Notes: generated from the sequence alone by a model not told the origin. 64,000 bases of DNA from Lactobacillus sp. ESL0791 (GCF_029433255.1 NZ_JAQTHU010000001.1:1550001-1614000), one strand, 5' to 3'. Counted from the first letter of the stretch, positions 7,818 to 17,353 are shown. Made by a program: numbers and translations.

Positions 7818-9284
7818 TTACCATACACCAATAACTTTCATCCAGAGAGTCCCGATTACCCCGAAAATAAACAGGTAAATCAGACCCAAAATAAAGTTAT
7901 TCTTCCACCATTCGCCCTGTGTTACATATCCTGTCGTCGCTAAAATTGATGCCGAAGGATTAGCATAATGAGTTGAAGAATTATTAATTACCGTTGTAAA
8001 TGCAAGCAGCATTGCCGCTAAGCCAAGTGGTGCCCCAGTTGCAACCGCAACAGATAAAAATGGCAGATACAGCGCGGTAACATGGGCTGTCCCGCTGGCA
8101 AAGAAGTAATGAGTATAAAACATTACCAGGACAAGAATTGTTAAAACAATACCCCAGCTGATGCCGTGTAAGCCTGCCTGAATTGTTTTTGAAAACCAGC
8201 TAATAAAACCGAAAGAAATTAACTTACCGGCCATAAACACTAGAATGGAGAGCCAAACCAAAATGTTCCAGGCCCCACTCTGGCTAAAGACATCCTGAAC
8301 CGTTAAAACTCCAGTCAAGAGTAACAATGCAACAGCTAAAAACGCTACGAATGTTGCATCTAATTGCGCTACCTTAAAAATACCAGACAGAACCCATAAC
8401 ACAATTGCGAGTGTAAACACTGTAGCCATGATCTTCTCTGGAACACTAATTGCACCCATTTTACTCAAATTGTCCTTGGCCCACTGTTTTGCATTTGGTG
8501 TTTCTTTAATTTCTGGTGGATAAATCTTGTACAAAACCCACGGTACGATAACGGCTGCAAGAAATACCGGCACTACGGCGGCGACAAACCAGCTAACCCA
8601 AGTTATTTGATAACCCTTTTGTGCAGCCATTTGCTGTGCAACCACATTTGCTGCTGCACCCGTCAGAAATAGGGCCGTTGATAAAATATTAGCGTGAAAG
8701 GCCACTATATCAAGGTAAGAACCGATCTTTTTCCGCGAAGGTGTATTAGGTTTGGAATCATAACTTTCTGAAATTGATTCGGTTAAAGGCCAAACCACGC
8801 CGCCCGTACGCGCACTATTTGAAGGAATCAAAGCACCCAAAATTAATTCTAGGCCCGTAAGTGCATAACCAATCCCTAAAGATTTTTTCCCGAAACGTTC
8901 AATCATCCAATACGCAATCCGGTTTCCTAAACCGGTTTTGGTAATTCCGTAAGCCATAATAAAAGCCATCGCAATCAACCAAGCAGCAGAATTACTAAAA
9001 GCACTCAGAATTCCCTTAGTAATTACTCCTGTCTTAAGATTAACAACATCATCTATTGGTGACAACCCCAGCAGAACCATGGCAACCAAACCCAACAATG
9101 TCGTACCGCCGATCGGCAGCGGTTTAGTAATACAGCCAACAATAGTTGCAACAAAAACGGCAAACATTTCCCACGCCTGCGGTGTAAGCCCCGCTGGCCG
9201 CCAAGGGGTTAAACAGTACAACCCAATTCCAATAATCAAGGGCCAAACAAAACCCTTGTAGTTTAATTTTTCTAAAGTCTTCAT
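7818..9284 (-). CDS. DASS-family divalent anion/Na+ symporter (citrate/dicarboxylate type)
   Basis: A 488-residue integral membrane protein with about 12 hydrophobic segments. It has the SNSA-type motif LIPSNSARTGGVVWP near residue 160 and a second hairpin motif TTVINNSSTHYANPSASI near residue 430, both typical of the DASS/CitT family, which imports di- or tricarboxylates such as citrate, malate or succinate. Start chosen at ATG 9284 (MKTLEKLNYKG) because AAAGGGAAA lies just before it; the longer frame adds only eight residues. It is monocistronic here. The transported anion cannot be told from sequence; no citrate lyase genes are nearby. Confidence 0.88.
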   Translation of the reverse strand: MKTLEKLNYKGFVWPLIIGIGLYCLTPWRPAGLTPQAWEMFAVFVATIVGCITKPLPIGGTTLLGLVAMVLLGLSPIDDVVNLKTGVITKGILSAFSNSAAWLIAMAFIMAYGITKTGLGNRIAYWMIERFGKKSLGIGYALTGLELILGALIPSNSARTGGVVWPLTESISESYDSKPNTPSRKKIGSYLDIVAFHANILSTALFLTGAAANVVAQQMAAQKGYQITWVSWFVAAVVPVFLAAVIVPWVLYKIYPPEIKETPNAKQWAKDNLSKMGAISVPEKIMATVFTLAIVLWVLSGIFKVAQLDATFVAFLAVALLLLTGVLTVQDVFSQSGAWNILVWLSILVFMAGKLISFGFISWFSKTIQAGLHGISWGIVLTILVLVMFYTHYFFASGTAHVTALYLPFLSVAVATGAPLGLAAMLLAFTTVINNSSTHYANPSASILATTGYVTQGEWWKNNFILGLIYLFIFGVIGTLWMKVIGVW

Positions 9285-9501
9285 AAATTTCCCTTTTTTA
9301 CAAAACAATACCGCAAAATAATTAAATTTTATTTTTAGGATAGTTTATAATTGTTTTCAGTATTTTATAATAAAATATATCGGATATTATAAAATAGCTT
9401 ACTGCTATTTACAACAATTTATTAAAAAATTATTTTTTGTGTATCGCGATCCTGCATACAATTAAGATTTAATATATACGAAGTCAAAAAAAGGACACCA
9501 T

Positions 9502-9568
9502 AAAAAAGAAGATTCCAGTTCTATCTGATTGTGTCAGAAAAATCACAACAGAAAGGAATCTTCTTTTT
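9502..9568 (-). terminator. Terminator of the beta-glucoside PTS / esterase operon
   Basis: Long inverted repeat: AAAAAGAAGATTCC (ending 9516) pairs with GGAATCTTCTTTTT (9555-9568), with a T run on either strand. It lies about 85 bases past the esterase stop on the minus strand. The rest of 9309-9652 shows no gene. Confidence 0.6.
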
Positions 9569-9652
9569 GTACTCAAACAGCTTGCAAACCAGGATGGCAA
9601 GAAGCCCGTGGACATAGCAAAATTGCAAATAATTTAAATAAAAACTTTGCGC

Positions 9653-10711
9653 CTATAATTGATTAATTTCATCAGCAATTTCCAGGCAAACCTCTTCTGC
9701 CTGTGGGGCAATGCCGATTAAGTCAAAGAAGCCGTGATCACAGCCTAGGTATCGGATTGATTTTATCTCTTTGCCATTTTTCTTGGCATCTCTAATAAAC
9801 TTATCACTGCCGATCTTCAGCAGATCAAACTGACTGGAAATAATTGTCATTTGCGGAATTCGGGTAAAATCTGCAATCTGATCTAAATTAACCAACGGAT
9901 CAGCTGCAGAAATTTTATCCAACAAATAATAATTGATATCCTGCGAATGCTTCATCTTATTTAACCGTGCCAGCACCGCATCCCGATCGACCGCAGCTAT
10001 CTTAAAATTATCCGCTATCTCCAGCTTGCTGATTTGATTGTCAATCACCGGATACAGCTCAATTATCAAATCAATATCGCGGTAATCGTTTTTCACCAAA
10101 CAGGAATTAATCAGATTGCCGCCAGCACTATCACCAATCATCACAATTCGGTCATTTGCCGCACCCAGCTTCCGACAATTGTTTTTAGTCCACTTAAGTA
10201 CATCAAGACAATCATCAACCGGAGCCGGATAAGGATTCTCCGGTGCCAGGCGGTATTCAGGAAAAACGATAATGCCTTTTGTTACCTCGGCAAGATAACG
10301 CATTTCATTTCGATAGAGAGAAATGTTGCCCGCGGTAAAACCGCCGCCATGAACATAAATTATTAATGGTTTATCCGGTATATAATCTTCTGCCTTAAAG
10401 ATAAAGACATCGATGTAATGGTCATCAGTAATTTCAACTAGGGTTTCCTGTTCATCAATTTCTTCATGAGAAATATCATAGTTTACCTTATCCGGCCTAT
10501 TTCTGGTATGGAACAGCGAAAAATCGGAAGAAGGGTTTTTAACTGCTCTTTTCTTAACAATCACTTCTCGTACGCGTGAATCCAGCACATCCCGTTCATC
10601 CGTGTCTGGAACGGGTTTGCAGAGTAACTGAACACCATCTTGCTCAACAACTTCTGTTTGTTCGTGCAGCTTAGACACCAATGAAGCAGCATATTTTTTC
10701 ACAATTATCAC
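9653..10711 (-). CDS. Alpha/beta hydrolase, acetyl-esterase (hormone-sensitive lipase) type
   Basis: A 352-residue protein with the oxyanion-hole motif YVHGGGFTAGN, the nucleophile elbow GDSAGGN, and a late acid/histidine pair in YLGCDHGFFD. These are the marks of the HSL/acetyl-esterase branch of alpha/beta hydrolases, which cleave short-chain esters. It overlaps the last four bases of the PTS gene upstream, so the two are co-translated under the same antitermination control. A likely role is removing acyl groups from the imported glycoside; that is inference. It is notable that no 6-phospho-beta-glucosidase is present in this operon. Confidence 0.85.
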   Translation of the reverse strand: MIIVKKYAASLVSKLHEQTEVVEQDGVQLLCKPVPDTDERDVLDSRVREVIVKKRAVKNPSSDFSLFHTRNRPDKVNYDISHEEIDEQETLVEITDDHYIDVFIFKAEDYIPDKPLIIYVHGGGFTAGNISLYRNEMRYLAEVTKGIIVFPEYRLAPENPYPAPVDDCLDVLKWTKNNCRKLGAANDRIVMIGDSAGGNLINSCLVKNDYRDIDLIIELYPVIDNQISKLEIADNFKIAAVDRDAVLARLNKMKHSQDINYYLLDKISAADPLVNLDQIADFTRIPQMTIISSQFDLLKIGSDKFIRDAKKNGKEIKSIRYLGCDHGFFDLIGIAPQAEEVCLEIADEINQL

Positions 10712-12594
10712 CCTTTCATTGCTATCACGTCTTGACCAACAGATAGTTTATCTGCCTGCGGCATAAAATTAATTGATTGATATTTATCGGTATTGGTAAT
10801 GGCAACAATTGTTGTATCATCGATGTGATTTTCTGCAAATACCTGCTTGTCATATTCTGCAACCAGGTCGCCCTTTTTAACTTCTTGGCCTTCCTTGACA
10901 AAATTGGTAATACCTTTGCCATTCAAGTTAACCGAATCAATCCCAACATGAATTAAAATTTCGGCACCGTCAAAGCTAGTAATGCCAATTGCGTGCTTGG
11001 TCTTGAAGACCATTGTTACCTTACCGTCGCAAGGTGAATAAATTTTCCCATCATCAGAAATGACGCCATATGCCTGACCTAATGTGCCCTCTGAAAACAC
11101 CTTGTCGGCAATGTCTTTCATTGGCACATAAGTACCTTGAGCAACAGCGCCTAGTTCCTCACTTTTAATTTCTGTAGTTTCGTTTTCCGTTTGCTCATTA
11201 TTTTCCTTTTCAGCAAAACTTGAATCATCAAAACCCAAAATCCAGGTCATGATAAAGGAAACAGCAATGGAAATTCCCGCGGTAATACAGGCATTAGTAA
11301 AGTTGGTAACATTATGAGCATTGCCATAGTAAACTGCTAAGGCTGTCAGCGAATAACCGCCGAAAGCATAAGCCTTCAATCCTGTGAAGCCGGCATAAAC
11401 AGCTGCCACCGTTGCCCCGATAATCTTGGCAACAAACGGCTTTTTCATTTTATACTCAATTCCGTAAAGCGAAGGCTCACTGATGCCGCCAAACAAGCCA
11501 GCCAAGGCTGCCGGACCGGCAACATTCTTTAATTTATTTTTCTTCGTCTTCAAAAAGACAGCTAGGGCAACACCACCAGAAGCAACAGTATTGCACAGGA
11601 ACCAAACATTGATGATTTTATCGTAACCAACCTGGGCAATTGACTGTACTGCCAATGGCACCAGGGCAAGGTGCATCCCGCCCATGGAAATTAACGGACC
11701 AACGGCCGTGATAATCGGTACCGCAATCGCACCGGCGTTGTTGGACAGCCATTGAACGCCGACAGAAATCCAGTTACTCAGAACTTGTCCTAGAGGTCCA
11801 GTTACCGTCAACAGAATAACTGCCATAATCAAAACCAAACTCAGCGGCTTCAAAAAGTTCTTCAAAAATTCCGGAATAATCTTATTCAGCCACTTATCCA
11901 GCTTGCTCATGATCCAGACCGATAAAATAATCGGCACAACCGAACTGCTGTAAGTCGTTTTAATAACCGGAATTGCGAACAGTGTCAGTGCCTTGTGTGA
12001 CGCCATCAAGGTCGTCATTTCCGGATGCAGAATCAGGCAGGCCAAAACTACCGCCAAAATTTCATTGGTGCCAAACAGCTTGGCCGACGTAATGGCCAGG
12101 TAAACCGGCAGGAAGTAAAAGACCGCATCCGTCAACGTATTCAAAATTAAATACGTTGAACTTTGGGCCGTAATCACGCCCGTTAACTGCAGCAAGATTT
12201 GAATAACCTTCACGAAACCGGCAACGGAAAGTGCAGGAACAATTGGAGCAAAAATTCTGGCCAGCAGCTCCATAAACTTGCCAATCAATTTAAGCGGGTT
12301 CAGGCTCACCTTTTCCTTAGCGGGTGCTTTCCCGGAGCCAGCCCCAATTTCATTTTTAATCTCGTCACACACCTCTTCAACGTAAGTTCCAATAACCACT
12401 TGGTATTGGTTGGTGCTGTCATCAATGCCGACCACCTCGTCAATATCGTTTAACTTAGAAGAATCAGCTTTACTTTTATCATTCAAATAGATTCTTAACC
12501 TTGTGGAGCAATGATCGATTGAATCAATGTTCTTTGCTCCGCCAACACCCGCAATCACTTCTTGGGCGATCTTGGGAATATCTCTTTTTGCCAT
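10708..12594 (-). CDS. bglP: PTS beta-glucoside transporter, EIIBCA fusion
   Basis: A 628-residue protein in the order EIIB-EIIC-EIIA. The EIIB cysteine is in SIDHCSTRLRIYL (about residue 29); the EIIC part has roughly ten membrane segments and the GGISEPSLYGIEY motif near residue 370; the EIIA part contains the phosphorylated histidine in AEILIHVGIDSVNL. This is the BglP/sucrose/trehalose type arrangement; the neighbouring LicT-type regulator and RAT element favour an aryl- or alkyl-beta-glucoside. It imports and phosphorylates the sugar. Start ATG 12594 follows GGAAAAGG. Expression should depend on antitermination at 12609-12687. Confidence 0.93.
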   Translation of the reverse strand: MAKRDIPKIAQEVIAGVGGAKNIDSIDHCSTRLRIYLNDKSKADSSKLNDIDEVVGIDDSTNQYQVVIGTYVEEVCDEIKNEIGAGSGKAPAKEKVSLNPLKLIGKFMELLARIFAPIVPALSVAGFVKVIQILLQLTGVITAQSSTYLILNTLTDAVFYFLPVYLAITSAKLFGTNEILAVVLACLILHPEMTTLMASHKALTLFAIPVIKTTYSSSVVPIILSVWIMSKLDKWLNKIIPEFLKNFLKPLSLVLIMAVILLTVTGPLGQVLSNWISVGVQWLSNNAGAIAVPIITAVGPLISMGGMHLALVPLAVQSIAQVGYDKIINVWFLCNTVASGGVALAVFLKTKKNKLKNVAGPAALAGLFGGISEPSLYGIEYKMKKPFVAKIIGATVAAVYAGFTGLKAYAFGGYSLTALAVYYGNAHNVTNFTNACITAGISIAVSFIMTWILGFDDSSFAEKENNEQTENETTEIKSEELGAVAQGTYVPMKDIADKVFSEGTLGQAYGVISDDGKIYSPCDGKVTMVFKTKHAIGITSFDGAEILIHVGIDSVNLNGKGITNFVKEGQEVKKGDLVAEYDKQVFAENHIDDTTIVAITNTDKYQSINFMPQADKLSVGQDVIAMKG

Positions 12595-12608
12595 AACCTT
12601 TTCCTTTC

Positions 12609-12658
12609 AAAAAAAGACCAAACAACTATTTTAGAAATACTAAAATAATCGTTTGGTC
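12609..12658 (-). terminator. Conditional terminator upstream of the bglP-type gene
   Basis: On the minus strand GACCAAAC (complement of 12651-12658) pairs with GTTTGGTC (complement of 12616-12623), with an inner stem of CTAAAATA/TATTTTAG type, followed by seven T. Its first bases overlap the end of the RAT element at 12655-12687, so the two structures exclude each other, as in LicT/BglG control. Confidence 0.8.
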
Positions 12659-12687
12659 ATGCCAACATCAATGTGTTGTTACAATCC
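12655..12687 (-). promoter_or_regulatory. RAT (ribonucleic antiterminator) site before the PTS gene
   Basis: The minus strand reads GGATTGTAACAAC, a short loop, then GTTGGCATGACC. This matches the two conserved halves of BglG/LicT RAT elements (GGATTGT.AC and GGCA..ACC). Bound regulator would stabilise it and prevent the overlapping terminator from forming. Confidence 0.75.
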
Positions 12688-12691
12688 AAAT

Positions 12692-13534
12692 TTACTTTTT
12701 TGCGCTTGTATAAATCTTATGAATATGAACTGTTAAATAAACTAACTCGGACTTGGAAATTTTCTTATGATACTTCTTGCTAATAAATTCTTCAATCTTT
12801 TTCGCACACGCAAAACTTTCGGAATAAGCAGTTTTAACATATTCATAAATCTTCGGGTCCACCTGCTCGTCCGTAACTTCAGCAGAGCTTAACAGGCGCT
12901 GCGAAAAGAATTTCAAATGCGTCAAAAACCGTTGGTATTCAAAGCTGTTTTCGTCAATATCTAACAACAATTCATATTTAACAATATTGGAAACTTCCCG
13001 AATTAAGGTAACCGCCTTTTGCGCGCCAACCTGTTTGCTGCCGTCTTCATAGTTCACAATGTGAAAGGTAATAAAACCAGCCTCATCTTCGGGCAATTCA
13101 ATCTTTAAATATTTAGCAATAATTGCCAGCGACTTGAGTCCCACTTGGTATTCTTGCGGATAAAAGCGACGAATATCACCTAACATTAGGTTAGGAAGTT
13201 CAACTCCATCAAGAAACCGTTTGACCGCCATCTTGATATGATCCAAGAGAGCAAAATAAAAATTGCCGTCAAAGGTTTGCTTTAATTCCTTTTGAGCTTC
13301 TTTAACAATTTCATTGCAAATTTCAAAATACTCAGCCCGGGTATTTTTCAACAAAGCATCAAATTCATCGGAGTGAACTGGCTGCTTACTCCAAAAAATT
13401 TGGTCAACTTTATCATCAGGAATCGTTTCTCCGCCTTTTAAGTTAAAACCAATTCCCTTACCGAAAGCAACAACCTGATTTCCATCTTTGAAGGCGATGA
13501 TTACATTATTATTTAGTTTCTTAACAACTTTCAA
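12692..13534 (-). CDS. licT: BglG/LicT-family transcription antiterminator
   Basis: An RNA-binding antiterminator with an N-terminal CAT domain (KVVKKLNNNVIIAF) and two PRD domains with their conserved histidines (ALLDHIKMAV, TFHIVNYE, LTVHIHKI near the C-terminus). It is phosphorylated by the PTS and opens the bgl operon when substrate is present. A longer reading frame begins at 13609, but the family normally starts right at the CAT domain. TTG at 13534 is preceded by AGGTGG with proper spacing, and the upstream codons coincide with a RAT-like element, so I prefer TTG 13534 (about 280 residues). The downstream PTS gene is controlled by the RAT/terminator pair between them. Confidence 0.85.
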   Translation of the reverse strand: MKVVKKLNNNVIIAFKDGNQVVAFGKGIGFNLKGGETIPDDKVDQIFWSKQPVHSDEFDALLKNTRAEYFEICNEIVKEAQKELKQTFDGNFYFALLDHIKMAVKRFLDGVELPNLMLGDIRRFYPQEYQVGLKSLAIIAKYLKIELPEDEAGFITFHIVNYEDGSKQVGAQKAVTLIREVSNIVKYELLLDIDENSFEYQRFLTHLKFFSQRLLSSAEVTDEQVDPKIYEYVKTAYSESFACAKKIEEFISKKYHKKISKSELVYLTVHIHKIYTSAKK

Positions 13535-13571
13535 ATGAAATCCACCTACAGTCTGCTTAACCATTACTACA

Positions 13572-13607
13572 GGGTAATGCTCACGCTTCTTGCGCAATGA
13601 CAATCCC
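13572..13607 (-). promoter_or_regulatory. RAT-like element in the licT leader
   Basis: The minus strand reads GGGATTGTCATTGCG, a loop, then CGTGAGCATTACCC, resembling the RAT found before the PTS gene. A small stem CATTAC/GTAATG overlaps its 3' half. I infer that LicT regulates its own gene. No strong T run is seen, so the partner terminator is less clear than downstream. Confidence 0.45.
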
Positions 13608-13795
13608 ATTACTAACAGCTAGTATGCATATCAGCCTAAGATAATCTTAGCTTAATCGGAAAACGCTGTCAATATTATTTGATACATAAATAGGAAAATT
13701 AAGGCTGATGGAATTTTAAACCGAATAAAAGGTAATGTACTTAAAAAGCATACACTAGATAATTTCACCTTGCGTATGCTTAATAAATCAATTAT

Positions 13796-14869
13796 TTAAC
13801 CAATATTAATATCAATATCTAAATCATGAACCTTTTCTTCTTTTTTCTCTTCTTTCTTAACTTTTGGTTTCAGTATCGATAAAACAATTCCTGTAATACA
13901 TGCACCTATTAACAAGGCACCAATATATAAAATTGGATTACTTGCAACTGGGAATGTAAAGATGCCGCCAGACAAAAGTGGGATAGTAACGCCCCAACTT
14001 AAGATTAGCCCATCAGCAATTCCTGAGCCAAGAACAACGGCTGGTACAACTCGAAGTGGATCTTCAAAAGCGAAAGGTAATGCTCCTTCAGTTACTTGAC
14101 ATAATGACATTAAAATTGCTGCCTTAGCATTTTCTCGATCTGCTTTAGAGTATTTACTTGGTGAAAAAACTAAAACTGAGAGTGCAATTCCCAAAGGCGG
14201 TGCCATAGCTGCAACATTTTTACCAGCGGCTGGGCCCCAGGTGCCTGATGCAGCAAAGGCAGTTACGATCGCAAAAGAAATTTTGTTTACTGGACCACCC
14301 ATATCGAAACCGGTCATACCACCCAGAATAAAGCCTAATAAGAACTTCGATCCCGTACTCATATTCATAAAGAATTTAACGGCAAGGGCCGTAAATGCTG
14401 CAAGAGGCGGACCAATAACAAAGTTAATAACTAAGACTTCAATAATTCCACCAACAAGCGGAATAACGGCAAGAGGAACGATTGATTTTACATTTTTAGG
14501 CAATTTTAAATTGTTAAAAAATATAACTACCATTCCTGCAATAATTCCCGCAATAATACCGCCAATAAAACTTGCATTGACTTGCGTCGAAAGATAGCCG
14601 CCAAGTAATCCTGGTGCAATAGCTGATTTACCAGCAATAGAATAACCGATTCCAGCGGCTAAAACGGCAATCATAATTGCGAAACCGCCATTACCTGCAT
14701 TAAGTAAATAAAAGCCAATGGTACCTTTTACATCTGTCTTTCCGATGATACGCCCAATGGCCGTGCAGAACCCAGACATAATAATTACAGGTATCATATA
14801 CGACAAGCCGCTCAAAAATTCATTTTTCAGAGCTTGACCCGTAAAGATTTTTTTGTAATCGTTAAGCAT
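13796..14869 (-). CDS. PTS fructose-family transporter subunit EIIC
   Basis: A 357-residue protein with about nine membrane segments, GGFAIMIAVLAAGIGYSIAG near residue 55 and the fructose-family EIIC signature GGMTGFDMGGPVNK near residue 190; EEPLR-type sequence appears as FAFEDPLRVVPA. It forms the sugar channel of a PTS. The C-terminal 25 residues are lysine/glutamate-rich. It is the last gene of the operon that contains the EIIB and EIIA genes immediately upstream. The substrate is unknown; the partner enzymes suggest a hexuronate- or gulonate-like sugar acid. Confidence 0.88.
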   Translation of the reverse strand: MLNDYKKIFTGQALKNEFLSGLSYMIPVIIMSGFCTAIGRIIGKTDVKGTIGFYLLNAGNGGFAIMIAVLAAGIGYSIAGKSAIAPGLLGGYLSTQVNASFIGGIIAGIIAGMVVIFFNNLKLPKNVKSIVPLAVIPLVGGIIEVLVINFVIGPPLAAFTALAVKFFMNMSTGSKFLLGFILGGMTGFDMGGPVNKISFAIVTAFAASGTWGPAAGKNVAAMAPPLGIALSVLVFSPSKYSKADRENAKAAILMSLCQVTEGALPFAFEDPLRVVPAVVLGSGIADGLILSWGVTIPLLSGGIFTFPVASNPILYIGALLIGACITGIVLSILKPKVKKEEKKEEKVHDLDIDINIG

Positions 14870-14903
14870 TTGCTTACCTCCTTTATATTAATATTTACGA
14901 TAT

Positions 14904-15221
14904 TCAATTAGTATTTAACTTCTTTTCAATTGTTTCTAGCAGGCTCTTAGGCGTCTGAATGGCTGTATTTGTCGGTACTTTTACAACTGGTTTCCCAGCA
15001 AAACGCTCATTACCAGTTGTAGCAACATCCGCAGCCAAGATAACTACATCCGCATTCTTAATTTGTTCGTCTGTTAATTTATTTTCAACACCCGCCGTTC
15101 CTTGCGTTTCAATATAAGCTGGCTCATAGCCTAATTCTTTTGCAGTTTCAATTAACTTTTCCCGCGCCATATACGTATGCGCAATTCCAACAGTACATGC
15201 TGTTACGCCAACAATCTTCAT
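14904..15221 (-). CDS. PTS fructose-family subunit EIIB
   Basis: A 105-residue cytosolic protein starting MKIVGVTACTVGIAHTYMA. The cysteine at position 9, in the TACTVGIAHTYMA loop, is the phosphorylation site of fructose-type EIIB. It takes phosphate from EIIA and gives it to the sugar carried by EIIC. Only two bases separate it from the EIIA gene upstream, and EIIC follows after about 35 bases. Confidence 0.92.
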   Translation of the reverse strand: MKIVGVTACTVGIAHTYMAREKLIETAKELGYEPAYIETQGTAGVENKLTDEQIKNADVVILAADVATTGNERFAGKPVVKVPTNTAIQTPKSLLETIEKKLNTN

Positions 15222-15223
15222 AA

Positions 15224-15676
15224 TTAAAAACCTCCTGCTTTTTCTAAAATTGATTTAAATTCTTTGACATCATCTGTTTTCAACAATTTTTGCTGTATAT
15301 CTTTATGGGTTAATGCAGCCGATAACTTTGCCAAAATTTTTAAATGATTAATGTTTCGATTTTTGCTTGGCACCACAAGAAGAAAAATTAAATGTATTGG
15401 TTTCCCATCAAGGCTTTCCCATTCAAGATTATTAGCAGTTTTTAAAACCGCAATTGTAGCCTTTTTGGCTGCTTCAGATTCTCCATGTGGAATTGCAATC
15501 CCGTTTTCCATGCCGGTTGCTCCGATTGCTTCCCTATTAAGTACATCTTGAAAAAATAGATCTTTATCACTAACAACGCCATTTTGCTGTAGACTCTTAC
15601 AAAGTGCTTTTAACGCTTCTGTTTTAGTTTTAACTTGAGAGTTAAGATCGATATTCTTTCCAATTAAATCGATCAT
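15224..15676 (-). CDS. PTS fructose-family subunit EIIA
   Basis: A 150-residue EIIA domain of the mannitol/fructose class. The active histidine lies in NGIAIPHGESE (about residue 65), preceded by REAIGATGMENG. It receives phosphate from HPr. It sits between a small membrane-protein gene and the EIIB gene in one operon. Confidence 0.92.
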   Translation of the reverse strand: MIDLIGKNIDLNSQVKTKTEALKALCKSLQQNGVVSDKDLFFQDVLNREAIGATGMENGIAIPHGESEAAKKATIAVLKTANNLEWESLDGKPIHLIFLLVVPSKNRNINHLKILAKLSAALTHKDIQQKLLKTDDVKEFKSILEKAGGF

Positions 15677-15699
15677 TTTATCACCTGCCTTTATTGAAG

Positions 15700-16020
15700 T
15701 TATCCATGCCTTAAGTGATACCTTAATGGATTAGTAAACGAATATCTATTACCGGTAACTAATCGCACTTTCTTATCATTTTTAAAATCTAACAATAGTT
15801 TTGCATTTTGCTTTAAATATAAAAAATACATCAGTAAATAAGTAATAATTATGATTAAAGCAATAACCCAGTGATTAGTAGCTGCAGAAAGAAGACCCAT
15901 AACAAGCAATATTATCCTTATCCAACTAATTATTGGATTCCATTCATAAACAATATCGTGTTTGTCTTTTTTTACAGAATACCAATACCATAATCTATGC
16001 TTGTGGTTTATATCCTCCAA
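15700..16020 (-). CDS. Small membrane protein, unknown function
   Basis: A 106-residue protein with two adjacent hydrophobic segments (about residues 30-70, IIHWVIALIIIITYLLMYF region) and charged ends. It overlaps the end of the dehydrogenase gene upstream by 26 bases and lies before the EIIA gene, so it belongs to the same operon. I do not recognise a family. It may be an accessory of the transporter; this is only suggested by position. Confidence 0.65.
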   Translation of the reverse strand: MEDINHKHRLWYWYSVKKDKHDIVYEWNPIISWIRIILLVMGLLSAATNHWVIALIIIITYLLMYFLYLKQNAKLLLDFKNDKKVRLVTGNRYSFTNPLRYHLRHG

Positions 16021-16885
16021 CCTCTTTTCTCAGCGAATTAATTACACGTGCAGGAAAAGTATCATTTTCTTGGGTATATTGACGCATTAAGAGCCCCATT
16101 TCAATAGTTGGAACTGGAATGTTATATTGTAAACCTGCGCGAATCGCATCAGCAGCGGCTGAACTTGAATGAATAACCGTATCAACATCATCTAAATTAA
16201 TATTTTTAGAAAATGCATCGTACATTAAGTCCATTAGCCACCCGCGAATAACTGCAGATTTACTCCAATTAAATGCCACATCTTTCAAGTTGTAATCAAA
16301 TTCGCTTGCATGCAATAAATTAAAGCCTTCTCCTAATACTTGCAACTCAGTATGTAAAATAGCATTATGAATAACTTTCAAGTAATGTCCCGAGCCTGAT
16401 TTGCCAGTATACAAAAGTCCATTTTCTGCGGCCATATCCTTTAATAAAGGCTCAACAAATTTATAAGCTTCTGGCTCCCCGCCAACCATAAAACTTGCTC
16501 CATGTCTTGCACCATATGTTCCGCCTGAAGTTCCTATATCCAAAAAATAAATGCCATTTTCTTTAAATTCTTTGGCTCTTTGAACCGAAGAAGTATACTC
16601 AGAATTACCCCCATCAATCGCAATATCGTTTGGCGTTAAAACATTTTCTAATTCTTTTAAAACAGAATCTGTGATCTTACCGGCTGGAAGCATTACCCAA
16701 ACCGCTTTTCTAGAAGAAACTTGTTTTAACGAATCAATTGAATCAATAGTTTTAATTCCGTCCTTAACTGCCTTATTCATAGTGGCTGGATTTGTATCAT
16801 AGCCAACAACTTCATGACCATGTTCTATAGCATTTTCTGCCAAACTATAGCCCATTTTACCTAGCCCAATCATATATAACTTCAT
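15995..16885 (-). CDS. 6-phosphogluconate-dehydrogenase-like (decarboxylating) enzyme
   Basis: A 296-residue protein of the short, YqeC-like 6-phosphogluconate dehydrogenase class. The N-terminus has the dinucleotide-binding motif MIGLGKMGYSLAENA, then AIDGGNSEYTSS and FLDIGTSGGTYGARHGASFM around residues 95-130 and the catalytic-lysine helix GHYLKVIHNAI near residue 170. Such enzymes oxidise a phosphorylated hexonate at C3. In this operon it lies between a split regulator and PTS genes, and the first operon genes encode an UlaD-type 3-keto-6-phosphogulonate decarboxylase, so it may make the 3-keto substrate for that enzyme (inference). Start ATG follows AAGGAGGAAAAC. Confidence 0.8.
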   Translation of the reverse strand: MKLYMIGLGKMGYSLAENAIEHGHEVVGYDTNPATMNKAVKDGIKTIDSIDSLKQVSSRKAVWVMLPAGKITDSVLKELENVLTPNDIAIDGGNSEYTSSVQRAKEFKENGIYFLDIGTSGGTYGARHGASFMVGGEPEAYKFVEPLLKDMAAENGLLYTGKSGSGHYLKVIHNAILHTELQVLGEGFNLLHASEFDYNLKDVAFNWSKSAVIRGWLMDLMYDAFSKNINLDDVDTVIHSSSAAADAIRAGLQYNIPVPTIEMGLLMRQYTQENDTFPARVINSLRKEVGGYKPQA

Positions 16886-16908
16886 AGTTTTCCTCCTTAA
16901 TATTTTTT

Positions 16909-17353
16909 CTATTTTCTACATAGAAAGAAATTCATCAGCACTTTTTCTGCATTCATATTACTTTTAGAATTTACCAACTGTTCCATCACAGACTTTTGCT
17001 CTAAAAGCTCATTAAATTCGTGATAAATTTTGTTCATTGAAATATTTTGAATTTCTTGTTGGGTAAAACCCATAAAAAAAACTAAACGCGCAAGGCCGGT
17101 TCCCCAATCTATTCCTTTAGGTGCAATTAATAATGATATCTGCGAACGGTCTATATATTTTGTTTCTGCATGTGGAATAGCTGCCCACTTGTTTTCCAAT
17201 AAAGTAGATGATGTTTTTTCACGTTCAATAGCTGAACCTACCACTCCACTTTTGGCAATATTATTTTTAACAAGGTGATGACCAATTTTATTTAGCGCCG
17301 TGTTACGATTGATCGTATTAAATTCAAATAGAATATTATCTGGAGCAATATAA
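16909..17353 (-). pseudogene. Detached EIIA domain of the split PRD regulator
   Basis: About 148 residues (YYIAPDNILFEFN onward) forming a mannitol/fructose-type EIIA domain; the histidine is in KWAAIPHAETKY. The open frame extends to 17409 only by reading into the end of the IS element. Removing the element 17356-18295 and one TA copy joins this part in frame to the regulator fragment at 18298-19809 (…NTQFMD then YYIAPD…). The piece was therefore the C-terminal domain of that regulator. Whether it is still translated from a start inside the IS end is unknown; no good ribosome binding site is seen. Confidence 0.85.
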
